Source of the DNA: Prevotella sp. E9-3
Lineage (GTDB): Bacteria > Bacteroidota > Bacteroidia > Bacteroidales > Bacteroidaceae
Reading direction: 5' to 3'
DNA: 64,000 bases
Assembly (NCBI RefSeq): GCF_022024015.1
Contig: NZ_CP091786.1
Location: 2,170,001 to 2,234,000 of the forward strand
Shown one piece after another: positions 9,385 to 18,743 of the stretch; the stretch's first letter is position 1; each line of letters begins with the position of its first letter. Made by a program: the position numbers and the translations under genes. Under the pieces are notes generated by a model, which worked only from the letters and a program-made list of their open reading frames with translations, did no database searches and was not told the DNA's origin.

Positions 9385-9693
9385 TTAACCTTTCATGTTA
9401 GTAATAGCATCAACATTATCGCTCTTGAAGTTGCGATACACATTGATAAGAATAGCAATTGCTACAGCACTCTCGGCAGCTGCCACACCAATAACGAAAA
9501 GGGTCATGAACATACCCTCCATACCATTGGGATAAAGCAGACGGTTGATAGCCGCAAAGTTGATGTCAACAGCGTTGAGAACCAACTCGACAGAAATAAG
9601 CATAGCAATCAGGTTGCGACGGGTCACAAAACCATATACGCCAATGAAGAACAATAGTGCACTAAGCACAAAATAGCATTCAACAGGTACCAT
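9385..9693 (-). CDS. nuoK: NADH-quinone oxidoreductase subunit K
   Basis: Small three-helix membrane subunit of complex I that links the hydrophilic arm to the pumps. The start at 9693 (MVPVECYFVLSALLFF) gives 102 residues, the usual NuoK length; a longer upstream frame adds a non-conserved basic leader. ISVELVLNAVDINF contains the conserved membrane glutamate. The ATG overlaps the nuoJ stop by one base (TAATG), which suggests coupled translation. Confidence 0.95.
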   Translation of the reverse strand: MVPVECYFVLSALLFFIGVYGFVTRRNLIAMLISVELVLNAVDINFAAINRLLYPNGMEGMFMTLFVIGVAAAESAVAIAILINVYRNFKSDNVDAITNMKG

Positions 9694-10214
9694 TATTCTT
9701 TTTCCTCCTTTCTTGCTACTACTAATCCACCGATAATACATGCCAACAAGAACAGCGAAATGAACTCGAATGGCAATACATACTGATACTTCTCACTACC
9801 TACAAGGGCATAACCAATCTCTTTCATGGAAAGCTCAACATCGGCCATTGCGTCAAACTGAGATACAAAGCCGGCCTTCAATAAAATAAGACATACGGTA
9901 ACAAGGCTGACAAGTACGACCAAACCGTTTCCTACCATTCGACTGGTCTTGATTTTCTCAACCATTCCCTGCAGGGTGCGCTTTGATACAAGCTGAATGG
10001 CAAACACGTAGATCATGGTTACGCCACCGGCATAAACACTAATCTGAGCTGCGCCAAGGAACGTGTAGTCAAGCAGGAAATAAATGCCTGCTACACCAAA
10101 GAGCACAAACAACATAAAGGTTGCGGCTCGCATGATTCGAGTAGTCGTCACACACAGCAAGGCTGAACCAAGGATAACTACTGCGAGAATAATAAACATA
10201 ATAATATTTGCCAT
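9693..10214 (-). CDS. nuoJ: NADH-quinone oxidoreductase subunit J
   Basis: Membrane subunit of complex I with five predicted helices in 173 residues. GVAGIYFLLDYTFLGAAQISVYAGGVTMIYVFAI matches the conserved third helix of NuoJ, including the pi-bulge region that takes part in coupling. It lies between nuoI (six-base gap) and nuoK (one-base overlap). Confidence 0.95.
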   Translation of the reverse strand: MANIIMFIILAVVILGSALLCVTTTRIMRAATFMLFVLFGVAGIYFLLDYTFLGAAQISVYAGGVTMIYVFAIQLVSKRTLQGMVEKIKTSRMVGNGLVVLVSLVTVCLILLKAGFVSQFDAMADVELSMKEIGYALVGSEKYQYVLPFEFISLFLLACIIGGLVVARKEEKE

Positions 10215-10220
10215 AGCAGT

Positions 10221-10766
10221 TTACTTCGTTTTGGTATTAAACTTTCCAACTTGCCACTCAGCACCACCCTCGATCAGGTTAGGCAAAGAACCGCCCTTGT
10301 ATTGTTCCTTATCGAGATGAAGAACGAGTCTTGAGCGGTCAAATACCGCATTCTCGAAATCGTTGGTAAACTCAATTGCGCCAAAGTTGCAGGCATTCGT
10401 ACAAAGCTGACAGAACATACAATCACCAAGATCGTATGCATAATCGTCAAGCACTTTCTTCTTTTTACCGGTTTCAGGATCTTCAGCCATATGGCTTACA
10501 ATTTTGATAGTACCGTTCGGACATGCCTTCTCGCAAAGTGTGCAAGCCGTACACTTGTAACTGCCATCTTCGTTGCGTTTGAACACCAAACGGCCACGAT
10601 GACGCTTTGATACGTGGAGTGTTGTCTTGCGGTTTTCAGGGTATTGCTCTGTGGACTTATTAGTGAAGAAGTCCTTAAAATACTCCTTCCAGGTAATCTT
10701 CATACCTGTAGCAAGAGTCTTTAGGCCATGCCCGATTTCTCCGAAATATGATTGTTCTTTTTCCAT
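10221..10766 (-). CDS. nuoI: NADH-quinone oxidoreductase subunit I, 2x[4Fe-4S] ferredoxin-like
   Basis: Peripheral subunit that carries clusters N6a and N6b and passes electrons to NuoB. Two cysteine motifs are visible: CTACTLCEKACPNG and CMFCQLCTNACNFG, each with the CxxCxxCxxxC spacing. The proline that normally follows the fourth cysteine is absent from the second motif. The protein has 181 residues. With NuoEFG absent from this locus, NuoI would be the entry end of the cluster chain and a plausible docking site for a ferredoxin-type donor; that last point is inference. Confidence 0.95.
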   Translation of the reverse strand: MEKEQSYFGEIGHGLKTLATGMKITWKEYFKDFFTNKSTEQYPENRKTTLHVSKRHRGRLVFKRNEDGSYKCTACTLCEKACPNGTIKIVSHMAEDPETGKKKKVLDDYAYDLGDCMFCQLCTNACNFGAIEFTNDFENAVFDRSRLVLHLDKEQYKGGSLPNLIEGGAEWQVGKFNTKTK

Positions 10767-10803
10767 TTCTATTCTAGTTTTTCCGGATATCCCAGTTTTC
10801 TAG

Positions 10804-11892
10804 TTACTTAATATATAGCCCCAAAGCCACAACAACAGTCATAAGAACCAGGTTGATAAGACCAAGCGGCATTAAATACTTCCATTCCAATTTCAGAATC
10901 TGGTCGATGCGAAGACGTGGGAACGTCCATTTTATCCACATCAGAATCCATACCAAAGCGAAAGCTTTTCCGAAGAACCAAACGATTCCAGGAATATAGT
11001 TCATTACAGCATCGAATGCTTCGATACCCACATTCAAGGGAGCCCAGCCACCCAGGAATACCGTTGCGGCAATACCTGCAATGATAAACAGATTTAGGAA
11101 TTCTGCCAAATAGAAAAAGCCAAAACCCATACCACTATATTCAGTATGATGACCAGCGGTAAGCTCGCTCTCTGCTTCAGCCATATCAAACGGGCCACGA
11201 TTGGCTTCTGCATTTCCTGCAATAAGGAACACGAAGAAAGCAATCAACGCAGGAATATGCCCCTGACAGATAAGCCATTTGAAAGGACCTGTCTGAGCCT
11301 CAACAATTCCACTCATCTGCATTGTTCCGGTCAGAATGACTGCTGTAATCAAACAAAGGCAGAGTGACATCTCATAGGAGATCATCTGAACAGCACCACG
11401 CATGGCCGATACTACAGAATACTTATTGTTGGATGCCCATCCGGCAAGGAAAATGCCAACCACGCCAATAGATGAAACTGCTGTCAAGAGGAAAATGCCT
11501 ACATTAAAGTCTAGCACAGTAGCACCATTGTTCCAAGGGAGGAACGAGAAGGCACCTACAGAACCTATTATAACCAGCAGAGGGGCTACAATATAAAGGA
11601 ACTTATCGGCTTTGTCAACAAAGAAGATTTCTTTTATAAGCATCTTCAAAACATCGGCAAACACCTGCAACAATCCCCAAAAGCCTACACGCATGGGGCC
11701 AAGACGACATTGGAAGTAGGCGCAAACCTTACGCTCCATAAAAATCAGTACGATGGCTATCAATGCATATCCTACAAGAATACCTACACCTACCAGCACG
11801 CACTCAATCAATATCGACAGAAAATCTCCTAAGCCAAGAGTTTCGCGTAGAAGAGCGTCGAACCATTGTGTTACTATAGAAAAGTCGAACAT
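10804..11892 (-). CDS. nuoH: NADH-quinone oxidoreductase subunit H
   Basis: Membrane subunit at the junction with the hydrophilic arm, which lines the quinone channel. The 362 residues show about eight helices and the family signatures RLGPMRVGFWGLLQVFADVLK, NRGPFDMAEAESELTAG and HTEYSGMGF. It sits between nuoCD and nuoI, the usual Bacteroidota order. Confidence 0.96.
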   Translation of the reverse strand: MFDFSIVTQWFDALLRETLGLGDFLSILIECVLVGVGILVGYALIAIVLIFMERKVCAYFQCRLGPMRVGFWGLLQVFADVLKMLIKEIFFVDKADKFLYIVAPLLVIIGSVGAFSFLPWNNGATVLDFNVGIFLLTAVSSIGVVGIFLAGWASNNKYSVVSAMRGAVQMISYEMSLCLCLITAVILTGTMQMSGIVEAQTGPFKWLICQGHIPALIAFFVFLIAGNAEANRGPFDMAEAESELTAGHHTEYSGMGFGFFYLAEFLNLFIIAGIAATVFLGGWAPLNVGIEAFDAVMNYIPGIVWFFGKAFALVWILMWIKWTFPRLRIDQILKLEWKYLMPLGLINLVLMTVVVALGLYIK

Positions 11893-11936
11893 AATTACTT
11901 CAATTTTTCAATTATTCAATTTTACAATTCTTCGAC

Positions 11937-13532
11937 TTATCGGTCGATATCAGGAATCACAAAGTCAATAGCAGCACCCGTAGCTACAAGGTCGGCAATC
12001 TTCTGACCACGCAGCATCGGATCAAGAGCGCCAGTCAGAGAAAGACCCATCGGGCGCATCTTCAGACGATATGGGCTCTTGTCACCACGCGAGTCAAGAT
12101 ATACACCAAACTCGCCGCTGGCACCTTCTACTGAGAAATACCATTGGCCTTCCGGTACTTTGATAATGGGCTTCTGCTTTACATAGAAATCACCTTCAGG
12201 AATATTGTCGATAAGTTGCTCAATAATATGCAAACTCTGATACATTTCCAGAATATGACAAGTATAGCGATCCATTGTATCACAGCCGGTCAGTGTAATC
12301 TGCTCCCACTCCACCTTATCATACATATCATAAGGATGGTTTTTGCGGACGTCATTCTTCCAGCCAGAAGCACGACCAGCAGGACCGGTAACGGCATAAG
12401 AGATACAATTGTCGAGCGACATGGGACCAACATTCTCGAAACGGTTGTGGGTAATCACATTATCACCAAACACATCAACGTATTCCTGAATCATTGGCTT
12501 CAGGTATTTCACCAAGTCCTTCACATTCTTGACGAAGTTAGGATCGATATCATCCTGCAGGCCACCTATTCTATAATAGTTCTGAATCAGGCGTCCACCA
12601 GTAGTTTCCTCCATAACGTTCAGCACATGCTCACGATCGCGCATAGAATAAAGGAATGCAGTAAGCGCTCCCATATCTTGAGCACAGCAGCCTACATAAA
12701 GCAGGTGCGAGTCGATACGCTGAAGCTCGTCCATAATAGTGCGGATGTACTTGATTCGGTCGGTGAGTTCTACGCCCATACCTTCTTCTATCACACCAAC
12801 CAACGCATGACGATGCATCATGGCGCTCAGATAGTTTAGACGGTCGGTCAGTGCAAGGGTCTGAGGATAGGTGTAGCTCTCGCACATCTTCTCAATACCA
12901 CGATGGATATAGCCAAGATGAGGATAGACGCGCTTAACCACCTCACCATCGAGTACAGTTTGCAGTCGAAGAACACCATGAGTAGAGGGATGCTGAGGAC
13001 CAATATTGATTACGTACTCATCATTAGTAAACAATTTGTTCTGCTTACATTGGAGTACTCCATCTTTGTCGAGATAGTATTCCAATCCATAATCGGGCTC
13101 TACGTCATCTTCTAATGTATATTTATCATTGAACTGCCAGTCCTTACGGAAAGGATAACCTTTAAAATCGCTACGAAGGAACAAACGGCGCATATCGGGA
13201 TGGCCTAAGAACACGATACCGAAGAAATCATAAACTTCGCGTTCTAGCAAATCGGCTACTTTCCATATATCAATAACAGAAGGAATATAAGGAATATCGT
13301 TCTGCATTTGGGCCAACAACTTCACGCTGCAACGTTCGTGGGTCTCTGTATTCTCAAGAATATAGATGCATCCAAGTCCCTCTTCAGCGCCAAAGTCTTC
13401 ACCAATAATAGTTACCAGATAATCGAAATGCTTTTTCTTTTTCAAGTTCTGCATTTCGTTTGTGAACTTTTTAGACCAGCTAAGCGGTGAATCCGAACGG
13501 TCAATAATGAATGATAAGAAATCTAATTTCAT
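11937..13532 (-). CDS. nuoCD: NADH-quinone oxidoreductase subunit CD (fused)
   Basis: A single 531-residue protein joins NuoC (about residues 1-150, with VADLLEREVYDFFGIVF and DPRRxxLR-like DMRRLFLRSDFKGYPFRKDW) to NuoD (from about 175, with INIGPQHPSTHGVLR and YIHRGIEKM). NuoD forms the quinone-reducing site beside NuoB. Fused NuoCD is known in several lineages. Its start overlaps the nuoB stop by four bases (ATGA). Confidence 0.96.
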   Translation of the reverse strand: MKLDFLSFIIDRSDSPLSWSKKFTNEMQNLKKKKHFDYLVTIIGEDFGAEEGLGCIYILENTETHERCSVKLLAQMQNDIPYIPSVIDIWKVADLLEREVYDFFGIVFLGHPDMRRLFLRSDFKGYPFRKDWQFNDKYTLEDDVEPDYGLEYYLDKDGVLQCKQNKLFTNDEYVINIGPQHPSTHGVLRLQTVLDGEVVKRVYPHLGYIHRGIEKMCESYTYPQTLALTDRLNYLSAMMHRHALVGVIEEGMGVELTDRIKYIRTIMDELQRIDSHLLYVGCCAQDMGALTAFLYSMRDREHVLNVMEETTGGRLIQNYYRIGGLQDDIDPNFVKNVKDLVKYLKPMIQEYVDVFGDNVITHNRFENVGPMSLDNCISYAVTGPAGRASGWKNDVRKNHPYDMYDKVEWEQITLTGCDTMDRYTCHILEMYQSLHIIEQLIDNIPEGDFYVKQKPIIKVPEGQWYFSVEGASGEFGVYLDSRGDKSPYRLKMRPMGLSLTGALDPMLRGQKIADLVATGAAIDFVIPDIDR

Positions 13533-14284
13533 GCTTGTTCCTCCTTATCTTTAGTTGACTGTTGAGAGTTTAGAATTAACTGTTGTTCAGCCTTAAGTTC
13601 TTCTTCAAATTCTTTAGGGACACTGGTCACAACAATAGGCTCACGACGGTGATCGCCCAATTTATTACGGAAGGTCAATTCCTCGTTAGATACGCCCAGC
13701 TCTTTCTCAGCAGCATTCTGCTTGTGGTTTGCTCCACCAAAGAATTTTTCAATTTTAACTTTACGCTGCAACTGCATCATGCCATACATAATAGCTTCTG
13801 GACGTGGAGGACATCCTGGAATAAAAACATCAACAGGAACAATTTCCTCGATTCCTTTCACCACATGATAACTCGATTTAAAAGGACCACCGCTAATAGC
13901 ACATCCTCCAACTGCAATCACATATTTAGGCTCAGCCATTTCGTCATAAAGACGTTTCAAGGCAGGCGCCATCTTATGGGTGATTGTTCCAGCACACATA
14001 ATCAAATCGGCCTGACGTGGAGAGTTACGGGTAACTTCAAAGCCGAAACGGGCAAAGTCATAACGAGAACAACCACACGCCATGAATTCAATACCACAGC
14101 ATGAGGTTGCAAAAGTTAACGACCAAAGCGAGTTTGCACGTCCCCAGTTAATGAGTTTGTCAAGAGATCCAACCACAACATTGGTGCCGCCCTCCTGTAG
14201 TTCATCAACCAGTTTATTAAGCGTTTCGTTGTCATTCCATTCTTCGTATGGAATAGACTTGATTTTAGGATTTCTTATTTCCAT
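13529..14284 (-). CDS. nuoB: NADH-quinone oxidoreductase subunit B
   Basis: Carries cluster N2, which hands electrons to quinone. Cysteines expected to bind it are visible in FATSCCGIEFMACG, VGGCAISGGPF and IPGCPPRPEAI. The start at 14284 (MEIRNPKIKSIPY) is preferred to the longer frame, whose extra N-terminus translates nuoA sequence. The protein is 251 residues, longer than many NuoB proteins because of a charged C-terminal tail after about residue 190 (ending STKDKEEQA). The tail is encoded partly by an AACTCTCAACAGTCAACT-like sequence. It overlaps nuoA by ten bases. Confidence 0.95.
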   Translation of the reverse strand: MEIRNPKIKSIPYEEWNDNETLNKLVDELQEGGTNVVVGSLDKLINWGRANSLWSLTFATSCCGIEFMACGCSRYDFARFGFEVTRNSPRQADLIMCAGTITHKMAPALKRLYDEMAEPKYVIAVGGCAISGGPFKSSYHVVKGIEEIVPVDVFIPGCPPRPEAIMYGMMQLQRKVKIEKFFGGANHKQNAAEKELGVSNEELTFRNKLGDHRREPIVVTSVPKEFEEELKAEQQLILNSQQSTKDKEEQA

Positions 14285-14625
14285 TCCAACGCTCCTTTCC
14301 GCCAGGCATAAGCGAGACCCAGCACTAATACTAACAAGAAGAATCCGATGCTGAGCAAAGCCATTGCACCAAAGTCCTTCACTACTACTGCCCATGGATA
14401 AAGAAACACTGTTTCTACATCGAACATGAGGAAGAGGATGGCGAAAAGATAGAAACCGATGCTCATTGGAAGCCAAGAGGTTCCATGAGTAGGAATACCA
14501 CACTCATAGGGTTCACCTTTCACCTTGGCATACGAGCGGGGACCTATCAGCTTAGCAACTACGTAAGCTCCCACCACCAGTGTAATAGCCGTCAGCAAGA
14601 CGGTAATTAACAATGTGAAATTCAT
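14275..14625 (-). CDS. nuoA: NADH-quinone oxidoreductase subunit A
   Basis: Three-helix membrane subunit of complex I, 116 residues, first gene of the operon. YECGIPTHGTSWLPMSIGFYLFAILFLMFDVETVFLYPW is the diagnostic NuoA core, with the quinone-site loop and conserved acidic pair D-x-E. A TAnnTTTG promoter box lies about 80 bases upstream. Confidence 0.96.
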   Translation of the reverse strand: MNFTLLITVLLTAITLVVGAYVVAKLIGPRSYAKVKGEPYECGIPTHGTSWLPMSIGFYLFAILFLMFDVETVFLYPWAVVVKDFGAMALLSIGFFLLVLVLGLAYAWRKGALEWK

Positions 14626-14705
14626 AAAGATTTAAAAAAATGTTGTAATAATATTGTCTGCATGCTTGTCTTAGTATTTCCCTAAATGGTAGATCTAAGC
14701 GCGTG

Positions 14706-14713
14706 CAAAGGTA
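14706..14713 (-). promoter_or_regulatory. Promoter box of the nuo operon
   Basis: TACCTTTG on the minus strand matches the Bacteroidota -7 consensus TAnnTTTG. No clear TTTG lies at the expected 19-20 bp spacing. The leader to nuoA would be about 75-80 nt. Confidence 0.6.
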
Positions 14714-14767
14714 CGAAATTAATAACAACTATTGATATAAATATCAAATTATTTTCCAAAAAATCAT

Positions 14768-15544
14768 TTAACCAAGTACAACGTCGAGCACCATCATGAG
14801 CACAAATCCAATGGCAAAACCGATTGTACCGATGTTGCTATGCTCGCCTTCTGAAGCTTCGGGAATGAGTTCTTCAATAACCACATACAACATAGCGCCA
14901 GCTGCAAAAGCCAGCAAATAAGGCATAGCGGGTGTCATCAAAGAAGCTAATAACACAACGGCAAGACCACCAATGGGTTCTACAGCTCCACTGAGGCTTC
15001 CTAAAAAGAAAGAACGCCATTTGGAGTTGCCGGCAGCCCGCATCGGCATTGAGATGATTGCCCCTTCCGGAATATTCTGTATTGCAATACCAACGCTAAC
15101 AGCCAAAGCACTTGCCAAAGACAATCCGACAGCACTTTCTTCGGCACCAGCAAAGACAGCTCCCACTGCCATTCCTTCCGGCAAGTTATGGATAGTGACA
15201 GCCAAGGCAAGCATAGCCGTTCGGGAAAGATGAGACCGAAGTCCCTCAGGTTTGTCTGTACCTACATGCAAATGGGGTGTTACTTCATCCAAAATCAGCA
15301 AGAAGAACATGCCAAGTAAGAAACCTATTGCAGCAGGTATGACTGCCAGTTTCCCCGCCTCCAATTCCATTTCAATACTTGGAATTAGCAACGACCAAAC
15401 AGATGCTGCGACCATCACACCTGAAGCAAACCCTAATAAAGCTTTCTGCAAACGAAGAGACATTTCATCCTTCATCAGAAAGACAAAAGCCGCTCCTATC
15501 ATAGTTCCTAACAAAGGAATCAAAAGTCCAACAATCAAAGTCAT
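14768..15544 (-). CDS. ZIP-family metal transporter
   Basis: Inner-membrane importer of divalent metal (zinc, possibly iron or manganese) of the ZIP/ZupT type. The 258 residues form about eight helices. The metal-binding helices are visible as [10 protein letters not shown] and [10 protein letters not shown], in which His-Asn-x-x-x-Glu and Gln-Asn-x-x-x-Glu line the transport path. A variable loop holds HLHVGTDK, a possible metal-sensing segment. It is a single-gene unit with its own promoter. The substrate is not determined. Confidence 0.9.
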   Translation of the reverse strand: MTLIVGLLIPLLGTMIGAAFVFLMKDEMSLRLQKALLGFASGVMVAASVWSLLIPSIEMELEAGKLAVIPAAIGFLLGMFFLLILDEVTPHLHVGTDKPEGLRSHLSRTAMLALAVTIHNLPEGMAVGAVFAGAEESAVGLSLASALAVSVGIAIQNIPEGAIISMPMRAAGNSKWRSFFLGSLSGAVEPIGGLAVVLLASLMTPAMPYLLAFAAGAMLYVVIEELIPEASEGEHSNIGTIGFAIGFVLMMVLDVVLG

Positions 15545-15560
15545 TGTTATTATTTTTTTG

Positions 15561-15568
15561 CAAAGTTA
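15561..15568 (-). promoter_or_regulatory. Promoter box of the ZIP transporter
   Basis: TAACTTTG on the minus strand, about 16 bases before the start codon, fits the -7 consensus and implies a very short leader of roughly ten bases. Confidence 0.6.
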
Positions 15569-15663
15569 TATTTAATAACCGAAAAATATTATATCAGAAT
15601 GACATTTTTTTTTGATAAAGCACGTAAATATCCTACATTTAAACAAAAAAAGTCAAAAGTTAT

Positions 15664-15694
15664 TTTGCGTGTTGAAATAATAGTGGTACCTTTG
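15664..15694 (+). promoter_or_regulatory. Promoter of pflB-pflA
   Basis: TTTG at 15664-15667, 19 bases of spacing, then TACCTTTG at 15687-15694 matches the Bacteroidota -33/-7 pattern well. The transcript would start about 35 bases before the pflB ATG at 15734, which also argues against the longer upstream start at 15599. Confidence 0.85.
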
Positions 15695-15733
15695 CAGCCG
15701 CTTAAAAATCACTTTAAAATTAAAAACACTTTT

Positions 15734-17980
15734 ATGCGTAAAGAATGGCGTGGGTTCAAAGGAACCAAATGGACTGAAGAAGTCAACCTAAGAGATTTTA
15801 TTCAGAATAACTACACAGCTTACGATGGTGACGAATCGTTCCTTGCTGCTCCAACAGAAGCAACAAACGAACTATGGGGACGTCTTCAGGAACTCCAGAA
15901 AGAAGAGCGTTCAAAGGGTGGCGTGCTTGACATGGAAACCGAGATTGTGTCAAGTATGACTGCTTATGGTCCTGGATATATCGATGAAAACAAGAAGGAC
16001 CTGGAAAAAGTTGTAGGTTTGCAGACAGACAAACCTCTGAAACGCGCTTTCATGCCTTTCGGTGGAATTAAGATGGCTGAGCAGGCTTGCACCAACTACG
16101 GTTACCAGCCCTCAGAAAAACTGCACGAGATCTTCACAAAGTATTGCAAGACTCACAACGAAGGTGTGTTCGATGCATATACCGAAGAAATGAAGCACGT
16201 GCGTCACAACCACATTCTGACAGGTCTGCCCGATACTTATGGACGTGGCCGTATCGTAGGTGACTATCGTCGTGTGGCTCTTTATGGTATCGACTATATT
16301 ATTGCTGAGAAGGAAGCCGACAAGCGCAACTGCGGCGCTGGCGTGATGAGCGATGACATCATTCGTCAGCGTGAGGAAATCTCTATGCAGATAAAAGCTC
16401 TGAAAGAGATGAAGGCTATGGCTCAGATTTACGGTTTTGACATTTCACAGCCTGCTAACAACGCGCGTGAGGCTGTACAGTGGCTCTACTTCGGCTACCT
16501 GGCTGCCATTAAGACTCAGAATGGTGCTGCGATGTCAGTAGGTCGTGTATCTACTTTCCTCGATATTTACATCCAGCGTGACTTAGAAGAGGGAACTCTG
16601 ACTGAGAATGAGGCACAGGAGCTGATTGACCACTTGGTAATGAAATTCCGTATGGTGAAGTTCGCACGTATTCCTTCTTATAACGAGCTTTTCTCTGGTG
16701 ACCCCGTATGGGCTACACTGGAAGTTGGCGGTATGGGCATGGACGGCCGTCATATGGTAACCAAGAACGACTATCGTTTCCTCCATACTTTGGAGAATAT
16801 GGGTCCTTCACCCGAACCAAACCTCACCGTGCTGTACTCTCCCCGTCTGACAGACAACTTCAAGAAGTATGCTGCCATGATTTCGGTAAAAACCAGTTCT
16901 ATTCAGTACGAGAACGACGAGGTGATGCGTCCTGTATGGGGCGACGACTATAGCATCTGCTGCTGCGTAAGTGCTACACAGACAGGTAAGGAGATGCAGT
17001 TCTTTGGTGCACGTGCTAACCTGGCTAAGTGCTTCCTCTATGCTTGTAACGGTGGCGTGGACGCTAAGACCCGCGAGCAGGTTGCTCCAGGTTTCCGTCC
17101 TATTAAGGATGAGTATCTGACATGGGAAGAATTGGAGCCTCGCTTCGATCAGGCTATGGACTGGTTGGCCGGTGTTTATGTAAACACCCTGAACCTCATC
17201 CACTACATGCACGATAAGTACTTCTACGAGGCAGCCGAGATGGCCTTGATTGATACTAACGTACGTCGTACCTTCGCTACGGGCATCGCTGGCTTCTCTC
17301 ACGTGGTTGACTCAATCTCTGCTGTGAAGTATGCTAAGGTGAAGATGATCCGCGACGAAGAAGGCTTCAACGTTGACTATGTGGCTGAGGGCGACTTCCC
17401 CCGCTATGGTAACGATGACGACCGCGCTGACGAGATTGCAGTATGGTTGCTGAAGACCTTCGTTAAGAAGATCCGTAAGCATGCTACCTATCGTAACGCT
17501 ACTCCTACCTGCTCTATCCTGACCATCACTTCTAACGTGGTTTACGGTAAGTACACTGGCAACCTGCCCGATGGTCGTCGTGCTGGTACTCCTCTGTCAC
17601 CTGGTGCTAACCCCAGCTACGGTGCTGAGAAGAATGGTTTGCTGGCTTCGCTGAACTCTGTTGCTAAGCTGCCATACGAGTACGCACTCGATGGTATCTC
17701 TAACACACAGACCATCAGTCCCAACACATTGGGTCACAATGATGATGAGCGCGCCACGACACTGGTTCGCGTGATGGACGGCTACTTCAGCCGTGGTGCT
17801 CACCACCTGAATGTAAACGTTTTTGGCGTTGACAAACTTCGCGATGCTATGGAACATCCCGAGAAGCCTGAGTACGCAAACTTCACCATCCGTGTTTCTG
17901 GTTACGCTGTGAAGTTCATCGACCTGACTCGTGAGCAGCAGGAAGACGTAATCGCACGTCAGTCACACGAAAGACTGTAA
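15734..17980 (+). CDS. pflB: Formate C-acetyltransferase (pyruvate formate-lyase)
   Basis: Glycyl-radical enzyme that converts pyruvate and CoA to acetyl-CoA and formate under anaerobic conditions. From the ATG at 15734 the protein has 748 residues, a normal length. The active-site cysteines are in [17 protein letters not shown] (Cys 409-411, of which two correspond to the catalytic pair). The radical glycine is Gly723 in RVSGYAVKF near the C-terminus. Other conserved stretches are [10 protein letters not shown] and [19 protein letters not shown] [15 protein letters not shown]. The longer frame from 15599 crosses the promoter and is not conserved. Its activase gene follows 28 bases downstream. 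Confidence 0.97.
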   Translation: MRKEWRGFKGTKWTEEVNLRDFIQNNYTAYDGDESFLAAPTEATNELWGRLQELQKEERSKGGVLDMETEIVSSMTAYGPGYIDENKKDLEKVVGLQTDKPLKRAFMPFGGIKMAEQACTNYGYQPSEKLHEIFTKYCKTHNEGVFDAYTEEMKHVRHNHILTGLPDTYGRGRIVGDYRRVALYGIDYIIAEKEADKRNCGAGVMSDDIIRQREEISMQIKALKEMKAMAQIYGFDISQPANNAREAVQWLYFGYLAAIKTQNGAAMSVGRVSTFLDIYIQRDLEEGTLTENEAQELIDHLVMKFRMVKFARIPSYNELFSGDPVWATLEVGGMGMDGRHMVTKNDYRFLHTLENMGPSPEPNLTVLYSPRLTDNFKKYAAMISVKTSSIQYENDEVMRPVWGDDYSICCCVSATQTGKEMQFFGARANLAKCFLYACNGGVDAKTREQVAPGFRPIKDEYLTWEELEPRFDQAMDWLAGVYVNTLNLIHYMHDKYFYEAAEMALIDTNVRRTFATGIAGFSHVVDSISAVKYAKVKMIRDEEGFNVDYVAEGDFPRYGNDDDRADEIAVWLLKTFVKKIRKHATYRNATPTCSILTITSNVVYGKYTGNLPDGRRAGTPLSPGANPSYGAEKNGLLASLNSVAKLPYEYALDGISNTQTISPNTLGHNDDERATTLVRVMDGYFSRGAHHLNVNVFGVDKLRDAMEHPEKPEYANFTIRVSGYAVKFIDLTREQQEDVIARQSHERL

Positions 17981-18008
17981 TCGAACTAGAATAACCCATA
18001 AAACTAGT

Positions 18009-18743
18009 ATGACTAGCAAAGGTTATATACATTCAACCGAATCCTTTGGCTCCGTTGACGGGCCAGGGATTCGGTTTTTGATTTTCCTACAAGGATGCCA
18101 CATGCGTTGCCGATACTGCCACAATCCTGACACCTGGAGAAAAGGTGAAGCAGCATCACTATCGACTATTAAAGATCTTTTAGATAAAGCCGAGCGTTAC
18201 CGAAGCTATTGGGGAACAGATGGGGGGATTACCGTAAGTGGAGGCGAAGCTCTTCTACAAATAGATTTTTTAATTGAACTGTTTGAAGAGGCTCATCGTC
18301 GCAATATTAACACATGTCTGGATACATCTGCCCAACCTTTCACACGTAGCAATCCATTCTTTGAGAAATTTGAGCGACTGATGAAAAGTACCGACGTAGT
18401 ACTTTTAGACATCAAGCACATCGACTCAGAGCGTCACCAATGGTTGACTGGTCATCCTAATGAAAACATCCTTGATTGTGCCAGATATCTGAGTGATATC
18501 AATAAACCTGTTTGGATTCGCCACGTATTAGTACCTGGTATAAACACAGACGATGATCAACTGAAACGCTTGCGGTGTTTCATTGAGACGCTCAGAAACG
18601 TTAAGAAAGTTGAAGTATTGCCCTACCATACCTTAGGAACATTTAAGTGGCAGCAATTAGGATTGGAGTATTCACTTAAAGACACCCCGACCCCAACTGC
18701 TGAACAAATTAAACATGCTGAACAGATATTGGTTCAACAATAG
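18009..18743 (+). CDS. pflA: Pyruvate formate-lyase activating enzyme
   Basis: Radical-SAM activase that installs the glycyl radical on PflB. The 244-residue protein has the cluster motif GCHMRCRYCHNPDTW with Cys30, Cys34 and Cys37, and the SAM-binding TVSGGEALLQ. VLLDIKHIDSERHQWLTG and WIRHVLVPGINTDDDQ are typical of the family. It follows pflB in the same operon. Its last 35 bases overlap the 3' end of the convergent helicase gene. Confidence 0.96.
   Translation: MTSKGYIHSTESFGSVDGPGIRFLIFLQGCHMRCRYCHNPDTWRKGEAASLSTIKDLLDKAERYRSYWGTDGGITVSGGEALLQIDFLIELFEEAHRRNINTCLDTSAQPFTRSNPFFEKFERLMKSTDVVLLDIKHIDSERHQWLTGHPNENILDCARYLSDINKPVWIRHVLVPGINTDDDQLKRLRCFIETLRNVKKVEVLPYHTLGTFKWQQLGLEYSLKDTPTPTAEQIKHAEQILVQQ

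Noticed and set aside
12144..12839. 231-codon open frame antisense to nuoCD
   Set aside because: The nuoCD frame is clearly the real gene; the antisense product matches no fold I recognise.
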